Made by a program: the position numbers and the translations under genes | Notes under the pieces: model-generated | What the model was told of the DNA's origin: nothing | Database searches by the model: none | What the model saw: only the letters and a program-made list of their open reading frames with translations | Origin: Negativicutes bacterium | GTDB taxonomy: Bacteria; Bacillota_C; Negativicutes; Sporomusales_B; JARLHX01 | Direction of reading: 5' to 3' | Length of the DNA: 12,200 bases | Assembly (NCBI GenBank): GCA_031292035.1 | Contig: JARLHX010000261.1 | Location: 1-12,200 of the forward strand | Part shown: positions 6,366-12,200 of the stretch, piece by piece | Numbering within the stretch: the first letter of the stretch is position 1 | Layout: every line of letters begins with the position of its first letter

Positions 6366-6385
6366 ACGCCTGTCGGCGTTTCTTT
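6366..6385 (+). terminator. Possible weak intrinsic terminator or attenuator
   Basis: ACGCC-TGTC-GGCGT forms a 5-bp hairpin with a 4-base loop and is followed directly by TTCTTT. Hairpin plus T-rich tail is the intrinsic terminator pattern, but the stem is short. It lies 187 bp before the SNF2 start, so it could end readthrough from the left or attenuate transcription toward the helicase. Confidence 0.3.
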
Positions 6386-6571
6386 ATTATCAATGCCACA
6401 TTGTTTAAAATTTGGATCTATTATTGCAAGGCATAGCATCTGACGTTCTATAAGAAGGTTCCGCACCTGTTTGGGGTGTTCATTATTTGTCGCTTACCAA
6501 ATCACAAACACTTGAAAAATAGTCTGAACAATCGGGTACAACCTATTCCAGGCCTTACCTACTGACGCTTT

Positions 6572-9500
6572 ATGCTCATTCTTCACACTCACTGGCAGCC
6601 CCCGCGCCGCGCAGGTGAATCTGGCGGCATGCTATTTTGGGCAGAAACACCGGATGTACCTCAACCGGCTTATTGGCGCGGGCGTATCCCCAAAAAAATA
6701 GCTCCCAAAGATCATCCGGCCATTCTATCACCGGAGCGTTTGCGCGAGATGCTTGGCCCCGGCACGCCTTTGCACGATGCCCCGTCCGGGCAGGTGCGCC
6801 TGCGCCTGCCGTCCACTCGTACTGGGCCGCTGCCTTCACCTGAGCTGACCCACAACTGGGATTTGGATAACCGGACCCCGCCCTTCTTGGCGCCCTGGAT
6901 CATCGCCGGGCTGTGGCTCCCGCCTAATAAAGCCTTTAGTGTGCTGGTAAACCTTCCGGAAGAAGGTTACGACCATTCCTTCTCGATCGGGCAGGATATT
7001 CGCTACTGGCGGAAAGCCGCCAACCTGGTGATTGAAACGCTGGCTGCTCAGAAGATCGTCCCAATCCTGGCGCCGGCCAACGGCAACGGCCAGATCTACC
7101 AGGCCCGCTGGATGCCAGTGTTGGATGGGCCTAAAGATGGACCACGTTTGAACCAGCTGGTGGCTGCTATTCCACCCATTTGCCGGTCCGAGCTGCTGCC
7201 GCCCGATCCGCACGGCCGGCCGGTTAGTGAGATATCTCCTCGTTATTTGATCGACGGTTTCCTTTGGACGATGTGCGATGCCCTGGCCCGCTCCTGGGGC
7301 CGTTCGGCAGCGCCGCGGTTTTCTGCCCCTGCTGAAGACCCAGCCCAGGCCTGGGTAACGGCTCTTTTTCAGGATGATCCAACTGTGCAGGCTTCGGCTG
7401 CCCAGGTCAAAGCGCTCGACAGCACCCTGAAAGCCTGGCTGCGTAGTCTGCAAGCGGCCGGGGATGCCACCTTCCGGATTGCCTTCCGGCTGGAAACACC
7501 AACGGAGGAACAAGACCCGAAATGGCGGCTGAATTTCATGCTGCAGGCCCGCGATGACCTCAGCCTGTTGGTGCCGGCTGCGGATGTCTGGCGTCGAAAC
7601 AGCAATGTTTTGAGCCATCTAGGGCGGCGTTTTGTCCAACCGCAGGAAAAACTTTTGGCCGGTTTGGGTTATGCCGCCCGACTTTTTCCACCATTACTGC
7701 CTGGATTAAAAACCAGCCAGCCTGTTGAATTGGATTTGGATACCGAACAAGCCTACTCTTTTCTACGCGAGGCCAGTCCGCTGTTGGAACAGGCCGGATT
7801 TGGCCTGCTGGCGCCGCCCTGGTGGAACCAACGCGGCACGCGACTGGGCGTCCGGCTGCATTTGCAACCCCCCAGCGGTGCTCAGAAAAATACCCAGATC
7901 GGCAAACTTGGTTTGAACAGCCTGCTAGATTACCGCTGGGAGCTGGCCTTGGGAGATATGCTGCTAAGCCGGGAAGAGTTTGAGGCTCTGGCGGCGCTCA
8001 AGCTGCCTCTGGTGCAGGTGCGAGGCCAGTGGGTTCAATTGGATGCTGAGCAGATTGAAGCCGCCATTCATTTCTGGGAAAGCCAGCAGCAAACCGGTCA
8101 GATTACCTTGCTGGAAGCCGCCCAATATGGCCTGGCAGGCGAGGATGGTCAAACCGGCCTGCCGCTGACCGAAGTGGTAGCGGAGGGTTGGGTGGCCGAG
8201 TGGCTGGAACGTCTTTCACAGCCCGAAAAGATGGCCGAGCTGCCTCAGCCAGCAGGTTTAAACGGCGCTCTGCGTCCTTACCAGCGGCATGGTTTTTCCT
8301 GGTTGGCTTTCTTCCGGCGCTACGGAATGGGCGCCATCCTGGCCGATGATATGGGCCTGGGCAAGACCATTCAGGCCCTGGCTTTGCTGCTTTATGAAAA
8401 AGAGGCGCTGGGAAAACTGCCCGGGCCAGTATTGCTGATTTGCCCGACCTCAGTGGTAATCAACTGGGAGCGCGAGGTGCGCCGTTTTACCCCCGCACTG
8501 ACCACGCTCAACCACCAGGGACCGGCCCGCTTGCGCAACAGTGATTTTGCCCATGCCGCCGTCCAAGTCGACCTGGTTTTGAGCAGCTATGCTGTGGTGC
8601 GTCAGGATGTCGAACTGCTCAAAGAGGTCAATTGGTACGGCGTGATTGTGGATGAGGCTCAAAATATCAAAAATGCTTCGGCCAAGCAGACCCAGGCAGT
8701 TCGCAAACTGCAGGCCGGCTTTCACCTGGCCCTGACCGGCACACCGGTCGAAAATCGGCTCTCGGAACTGTGGTCGATTATGCAGTTTCTCAACCCCGGC
8801 TACCTGGGCTCGCAGGATGCTTTCCGGCGCGAGTTTGCCCTGCCCATCGAGCGTTTCAGCGATGCAGATGCGACCCAGAGACTCAAAAAGCTGGTTGGGC
8901 CGTTTATCCTGCGCCGTCTCAAAAGTGACCCGCGCGTCATCCAGGATTTACCCGATAAGATCGAGATGAAAGAATTCTGTGGTCTGACCGAAGAACAGGC
9001 TACTTTGTATGAAGCGGTGGTCAAAGACACCATGACCAAAGTGGAGAACAGCGAGGGCATCGAACGTAAGGGGTTGGTGCTGAGCCTGCTCATGCAGCTC
9101 AAACAGGTTTGCAACCACCCGGTTCAGTTTTTGCACCAGGTCGATGCAGCATTACTCGATAAAAGTATGATACCCGGGCGGAGCGCCAAGCTGGCCCGCT
9201 TGAAGGAGATGTTGGAAGAGATTCTTTCTGAGGGCGACCGGGCGCTGGTCTTTACGCAATTTGCCCAAATGGGTCAGCTGCTCAATACCTATCTGCCCGA
9301 AGCCCTGGGTCGTCCGGTACAGTTCTTACACGGCGGCACGCCCAGTAAGGTGCGCGATCAGATGGTACAGCGTTTCCAGAACGATGAGTACGCCCCACCG
9401 GTATTCATTCTTTCGTTAAAAGCAGGCGGTACGGGTATTAATTTGACCCGCGCCAGCCACGTATTCCATTTCGACCGCTGGTGGAACCCGGCGGTTGAAG

Positions 9501-9715
9501 ACCAGGCCACCGACCGCGCCTACCGGATTGGCCAGCACAGCAATGTACAGGTGCATAAGTTTGTCACCACCGGGACGCTGGAAGAAAAGATCGACGAGAT
9601 GATTGAATCGAAGCGGGGCCTGGCCGAGTCAATCCTGGGCAGCGGTGAGCAGTGGCTGACCGAGCTGTCGACCGATGATCTGAGAGAACTGGTCAGCTTG
9701 AGAAAAGAACGATAA
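6572..9715 (+). CDS. SNF2-family DEAD/DEAH-box helicase (SWI/SNF-like ATPase)
   Basis: A 1047-residue protein with a complete SNF2 motor at its C-terminus. Walker A is DMGLGKT at 593-599, then CPTSVVINW, Walker B DEAQ at 694-697, TGTP at 722-725, ILRRLKSD, LVFTQFAQMG, FLHGGT, SLKAGGTGINL, DRWWNP at 968-973 and motif VI DQATDRAYRIGQ at 977-988. Upstream of the motor, about 440-570 resembles the SNF2-helicase-associated region (DUF3670 type); residues 1-430 are not assigned to a domain. These enzymes translocate on double-stranded DNA and remodel protein-DNA complexes; the bacterial role is unclear. ATG 6572 is the first possible start after an in-frame stop at 6563. It has no clear ribosome-binding site, but the opening LILHTHWQP resembles the usual family N-terminus. 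The SWIM gene follows after 10 bp. Confidence 0.94.
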   Translation: MLILHTHWQPPRRAGESGGMLFWAETPDVPQPAYWRGRIPKKIAPKDHPAILSPERLREMLGPGTPLHDAPSGQVRLRLPSTRTGPLPSPELTHNWDLDNRTPPFLAPWIIAGLWLPPNKAFSVLVNLPEEGYDHSFSIGQDIRYWRKAANLVIETLAAQKIVPILAPANGNGQIYQARWMPVLDGPKDGPRLNQLVAAIPPICRSELLPPDPHGRPVSEISPRYLIDGFLWTMCDALARSWGRSAAPRFSAPAEDPAQAWVTALFQDDPTVQASAAQVKALDSTLKAWLRSLQAAGDATFRIAFRLETPTEEQDPKWRLNFMLQARDDLSLLVPAADVWRRNSNVLSHLGRRFVQPQEKLLAGLGYAARLFPPLLPGLKTSQPVELDLDTEQAYSFLREASPLLEQAGFGLLAPPWWNQRGTRLGVRLHLQPPSGAQKNTQIGKLGLNSLLDYRWELALGDMLLSREEFEALAALKLPLVQVRGQWVQLDAEQIEAAIHFWESQQQTGQITLLEAAQYGLAGEDGQTGLPLTEVVAEGWVAEWLERLSQPEKMAELPQPAGLNGALRPYQRHGFSWLAFFRRYGMGAILADDMGLGKTIQALALLLYEKEALGKLPGPVLLICPTSVVINWEREVRRFTPALTTLNHQGPARLRNSDFAHAAVQVDLVLSSYAVVRQDVELLKEVNWYGVIVDEAQNIKNASAKQTQAVRKLQAGFHLALTGTPVENRLSELWSIMQFLNPGYLGSQDAFRREFALPIERFSDADATQRLKKLVGPFILRRLKSDPRVIQDLPDKIEMKEFCGLTEEQATLYEAVVKDTMTKVENSEGIERKGLVLSLLMQLKQVCNHPVQFLHQVDAALLDKSMIPGRSAKLARLKEMLEEILSEGDRALVFTQFAQMGQLLNTYLPEALGRPVQFLHGGTPSKVRDQMVQRFQNDEYAPPVFILSLKAGGTGINLTRASHVFHFDRWWNPAVEDQATDRAYRIGQHSNVQVHKFVTTGTLEEKIDEMIESKRGLAESILGSGEQWLTELSTDDLRELVSLRKER

Positions 9716-9725
9716 ATGAGGTCAT

Positions 9726-10619
9726 ATGGCGTGGTATAACGATGGCTATTATTCCGGCCCGCGCAAGGTCAGCGGTGGGATAAAAGCGCGCAGCGAACAG
9801 GGCGAGTTTGCCCGTAACTGGTGGGCCAAGCGCTGGATCCAGGCCATGGAAAAACTGGTTTACAGCGCTCGCCTGCAGCGCGGCCGGCGCTATGCCCGTC
9901 TGGGGCAGGTACTCTCGATGGAAGAGACACCCAATGGAATTGTCGCCCGCGTCCAGGGCAGCCGGCCAAATCCCTATAAGGTCACTATACGGCTTCAACC
10001 GCTCAGTGATAAACAATGGGAGAAGGTGCTGAACGTGCTGTCTGGGCAGGCCATCTTTGCAGCCCAACTATTGGCCGGTGAAATGCCCACCCAGATCGAG
10101 CAGGCTTTTGCCGATGCCGGTGTCAGCTTGTTCCCTTCCCAAAGTGGCGACCTGGAAACTAGATGCTCTTGCCCGGATTGGGCTAATCCCTGCAAGCATA
10201 TTGCCGCTACCCATTATATTTTGGGCGATCGTTTCGACGAGGACCCTTTCTTGCTTTTCCGCATGCGCGGGCGATCTCAGGAGCAAATCCTGGAAGGTCT
10301 GCGCCAACGGCGTGCCCGGCAGGCAGGACCCGAATTTGAAGAGGTGGAACCTGAAGTAGCGGAAGAAAAAGTGATCCCGCTCGAACAGAGCCTGGCGGGT
10401 TTCTGGGAGCCAGCCGCCTCGCTGGAAAATTTTGCCGTTAATGTTCGCCGGCCCAGCATCGATCTGCCCATCCTCAAGCGATTGGGCGAGCCGGTTTTCA
10501 CCACTATCCTACCGCTTAACGAGCTGCTCGGCGAGGCCTACCAGGCCATCAGCCGCTCGGCAGTCGATCTGGCCTATATGGGCGGCGGGGAAATGCTGCC
10601 ACCCCCTGAAGAGGAATAA
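9726..10619 (+). CDS. SWIM zinc-finger protein, SNF2-associated
   Basis: A 297-residue protein with one SWIM motif, C147-x-C149 then C156-x-H158 in CSCPDWANPCKHIA, a zinc-binding module thought to contact DNA or proteins. The N-terminal 140 residues (beginning MAWYNDGYYSGPR, with NWWAKRWIQAME) match the style of bacterial COG4279-type proteins encoded beside SNF2 helicases. Residues 200-225 are strongly acidic and look like a linker. The C-terminal 70 residues are unassigned. GAGGT lies three bases before the ATG, and the gene starts 10 bp after the helicase stop, so the two are almost certainly co-transcribed. I infer that it helps the helicase recognise its substrate or partner. It is not an enzyme by any motif I can see. 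Confidence 0.88.
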   Translation: MAWYNDGYYSGPRKVSGGIKARSEQGEFARNWWAKRWIQAMEKLVYSARLQRGRRYARLGQVLSMEETPNGIVARVQGSRPNPYKVTIRLQPLSDKQWEKVLNVLSGQAIFAAQLLAGEMPTQIEQAFADAGVSLFPSQSGDLETRCSCPDWANPCKHIAATHYILGDRFDEDPFLLFRMRGRSQEQILEGLRQRRARQAGPEFEEVEPEVAEEKVIPLEQSLAGFWEPAASLENFAVNVRRPSIDLPILKRLGEPVFTTILPLNELLGEAYQAISRSAVDLAYMGGGEMLPPPEEE

Positions 10620-10625
10620 AACCTG

Positions 10626-12200
10626 TTAATGTGCCGCTGGCGGCGGCATTCTGTTTAATATATCGAGTGGTGGGACGTTCAGGCTGCCATAGAACATTGC
10701 CCATAATTCACTGCGGTGACGGAACACCCAGCTTTCAATCCTGTTTTCCTCGGCGTTGCGCCAGAACCACCAGCCGGTGGTGGGCATTTCTGACTGTGCT
10801 CCGGCGTTGATCTGTTCACGCTGGCTCATGAAGTAACTGTTGACTTCGCCTGGAATAGGATGGGGGATACCGCTTGAGTCCTCGGCGTTCATGACCTGCA
10901 CCATGAAAATGAACATTGGTCTGCCGCCAGGTTCGACGTCCATATTGGTTGGAAATTCGCCAACAGCGATATCATAAATATTGAATTGGTGCAGGTGGTT
11001 CGTCAGAATGACATTAACGTTAGCCATGATGGCAGTGGTCAGCGGCACCAGATAAAGATCGGCGAACAGGCCAATGTGTGGAGCCAAACTCAACAAGGTC
11101 GACCCGGCGCTAAACAGCCCGGCTGCACCGGAGATAGCATTGGTAGCTGTAGCCATCTCGGTGGGACCTTGCGTACCGGATATTGTGTAAAGGGCATTAA
11201 TCCCCGCCAGTACCATGTTGGCCCTGCTTATCCAGGCTACATATCGTGAAGCTTCCGGAATCGTCCCACCCCTGGCTGACGCGATCCCTTCGGCGATCAT
11301 GCGTGAGAGCTCGCTGATGCCACCGCCGATATCCGTGACGTTGCCGGCGAAGTTGGCAACCGCGGCAATGGCATCCGTATCGCCCTTAAGAAAAGCAGCT
11401 CGCATGGCGTCATCAATGGCGGGCTGGGCCTCAGCTACTCTAGTCTGAAGACCATTTAGCTCGGCCATAGCCGGCGCTAAAGTTTGTTCGATCAGATTGG
11501 CTTTATAGGAACGGATCTCGCTGCGCAGGCTGTCAAACTGTTGGTACCACATGTTGGCTATCCCAGCCACAACTGTATCGATCGGTTCGGCTGCTTTTTC
11601 CCTGAGGGTATTTTGCATCTGACGAGTGCTATCCATCCAGGCATTGGCCCGGATATATACATCAGCATTTTGGTCAAGTTCCTGCATTTCTGTTTCCATA
11701 TCTGAAAGACGCAGAAAGGTAACCATCAGCAATGTGCCGTATGTATCGATGCTGATGCCGGCTAATTGGAGTGCTACCGGCTGCGCGGGAGTTGGAGCAG
11801 CCGTGTCAGTGGGTGCAGCAGTGTCGGCCGGAGCGGCTGTATTGGTGGGCGCGCTGGTTGGAGCTGTAGTGACTGTGCCGGTGTCTGGACCATCGCGCTG
11901 GATATCGTTTGCTGATCGTCCAATCCCAGCAGTCTGGCTTTGCAGCTCACCCGAACGCATAGAATCGTTCAGAGCGCTGGCGACCTGTTCGGCTTGCTGC
12001 TCGGAGGCATCGCCCGGTTCGCTGACCTGCAGCGCCTGGCCGCCTGGAGCGGGTTGGCCTCCTTGCTGGATCACATGCGTCAGCTCGTGTGCCAGCAGAT
12101 CGGCATTATTGGCGTCATTGGCGTTAGCCAGCCAGATATCCGATCCACTGGTGAAGGCCTGAGCCGCCAGGCTCTGGCTGAGCGCCTGCGCTTCTGGCCC
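10626..12200 (-). CDS. DUF4157 (eCIS core domain) protein, cut by right window edge
   Basis: The frame is open for 524 residues from the right edge to TAA at 10628-10626, so the N-terminus is missing. The first 47 residues are the end of a DUF4157 domain: AFTSGSDIWLAN, then LLAHELTHVIQQGG, whose HELTH (12089-12075) is an HExxH zinc-protease-like motif. DUF4157 is known from extracellular contractile injection system (eCIS) loci, where it occurs in cargo or cargo-associated proteins. Residues 108-141 are a Thr/Ala/Pro-rich linker. About 165-310 is predicted by eye to be mostly helical, with few prolines. About 353-400 has hydrophobic, Gly/Ala-rich segments that might insert in a membrane. The last 100 residues are rich in Trp and aromatic residues. 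No known toxin domain was recognised in the C-terminal 380 residues. It is convergent with the SWIM gene, with a 6-bp gap. Confidence 0.82.
   Translation of the reverse strand, partial: GPEAQALSQSLAAQAFTSGSDIWLANANDANNADLLAHELTHVIQQGGQPAPGGQALQVSEPGDASEQQAEQVASALNDSMRSGELQSQTAGIGRSANDIQRDGPDTGTVTTAPTSAPTNTAAPADTAAPTDTAAPTPAQPVALQLAGISIDTYGTLLMVTFLRLSDMETEMQELDQNADVYIRANAWMDSTRQMQNTLREKAAEPIDTVVAGIANMWYQQFDSLRSEIRSYKANLIEQTLAPAMAELNGLQTRVAEAQPAIDDAMRAAFLKGDTDAIAAVANFAGNVTDIGGGISELSRMIAEGIASARGGTIPEASRYVAWISRANMVLAGINALYTISGTQGPTEMATATNAISGAAGLFSAGSTLLSLAPHIGLFADLYLVPLTTAIMANVNVILTNHLHQFNIYDIAVGEFPTNMDVEPGGRPMFIFMVQVMNAEDSSGIPHPIPGEVNSYFMSQREQINAGAQSEMPTTGWWFWRNAEENRIESWVFRHRSELWAMFYGSLNVPPLDILNRMPPPAAH
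10631..10649. terminator. Possible bidirectional terminator hairpin between convergent genes
   Basis: TGCCGC and GCGGCA form a 6-bp G/C stem with a 5-base loop, 12 bp after the SWIM stop and inside the last codons of the convergent gene. Rightward it is followed by TTCTGTTTAAT; leftward the T-rich stretch is about 12 bases away. The poor T-tracts make this a weak call. Confidence 0.3.
11787..11840 (-). repeat. Three 18-bp units encoding a Thr/Ala/Pro hexapeptide repeat
   Basis: The coding strand encodes TAAPAD, TAAPTD and TAAPTP in succession, three units of 18 bp, preceded by APTSAPTN. The DNA copies have diverged at several positions. This forms the flexible linker between the DUF4157 domain and the rest of the protein. 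Such in-frame repeats can change length by slippage. Confidence 0.7.

Larger units (their letters stand above)
6107..6571. other. Intergenic region with repeat-like GC-rich block, no convincing gene
   Basis: This 465-bp stretch separates the aldo/keto reductase and SNF2 genes. The left part (about 6131-6260) is GC-rich and full of short duplications and hairpins. The right part (about 6295-6420) is A/T-rich with two TATAAT boxes (6304-6309 and 6337-6342). The second is preceded by TTGACT at 6317-6322, but the 14-bp spacer is too short for a good promoter. A minus-strand frame across most of the region lacks a ribosome-binding site and family likeness, so I do not call it. Confidence 0.6.

Noticed and set aside
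6017..6466. 149-codon minus-strand frame across the intergenic region
   Set aside because: It overlaps the 3' end of the aldo/keto reductase gene in antisense, has no ribosome-binding site, and its product is explained by the repeat block (duplicated EGAFLA from the 18-bp tandem).
6836..7618. 260-codon minus-strand frame inside the SNF2 gene
   Set aside because: It lies fully antisense to a clearly real helicase and shows no family motif; GC-rich genes often leave such open antisense frames.
11626..12162. 178-codon plus-strand frame opposite the DUF4157 gene
   Set aside because: Its Val/Ala-rich stretch is simply the complement of the Thr/Ala/Pro repeat; the minus-strand frame carries the DUF4157 motif.

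Overview
The window reads as a chromosomal stretch of a GC-moderate, environmental bacterium, most likely Chloroflexota (Anaerolineae-like). That assignment is an inference from protein style: a lipoprotein with a Thr/Pro-rich linker behind its lipobox, an SNF2 helicase paired with a SWIM zinc-finger protein, a MEMO-family protein and a DUF4157 protein. No rRNA, tRNA or CRISPR array was seen. Seven protein genes are supported, two of them cut by the window edges.

Layout. Positions 1-318 (minus) hold the N-terminal part of a secreted lipoprotein running off the left edge. A 443-bp A/T-rich intergenic region (319-761) with several inverted repeats follows. Next come a MEMO-family gene (762-1622, plus) and, 8 bp later, priA (1631-4150, plus), the replication-restart helicase, probably as one transcript. 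A nitroreductase (4153-4710, minus) lies tail-to-tail with priA. It is divergent from a ferredoxin-type aldo/keto reductase (4928-6106, plus). That reductase has a near-consensus sigma-70 promoter (TTGACC, 17 bp, TATAAT) with a small palindrome in the spacer and a leader that can fold from its first base. Region 6107-6571 has no convincing gene. It holds a GC-rich, repeat-like block with an 18-bp tandem duplication, a large stem-loop, then A/T-rich sequence. A two-gene unit follows: a 1047-residue SNF2 helicase (6572-9715) and a SWIM zinc-finger protein (9726-10619). Convergent to it is a DUF4157 (eCIS core domain) protein (10626-12200, minus) that runs off the right edge with its HExxH motif intact.

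How the genes work together. MEMO and priA are co-oriented and closely spaced but have no obvious shared pathway. The nitroreductase and aldo/keto reductase form a divergent pair of flavin and NAD(P)H/iron-sulfur oxidoreductases. The SNF2-SWIM pair is a recurring bacterial gene couple of unknown cellular role and very likely acts as a unit on nucleic acid. The DUF4157 protein is the best pointer to an uncommon system: this domain is known from extracellular contractile injection system loci and their cargo. Whether such a locus lies beyond the right edge cannot be seen here.
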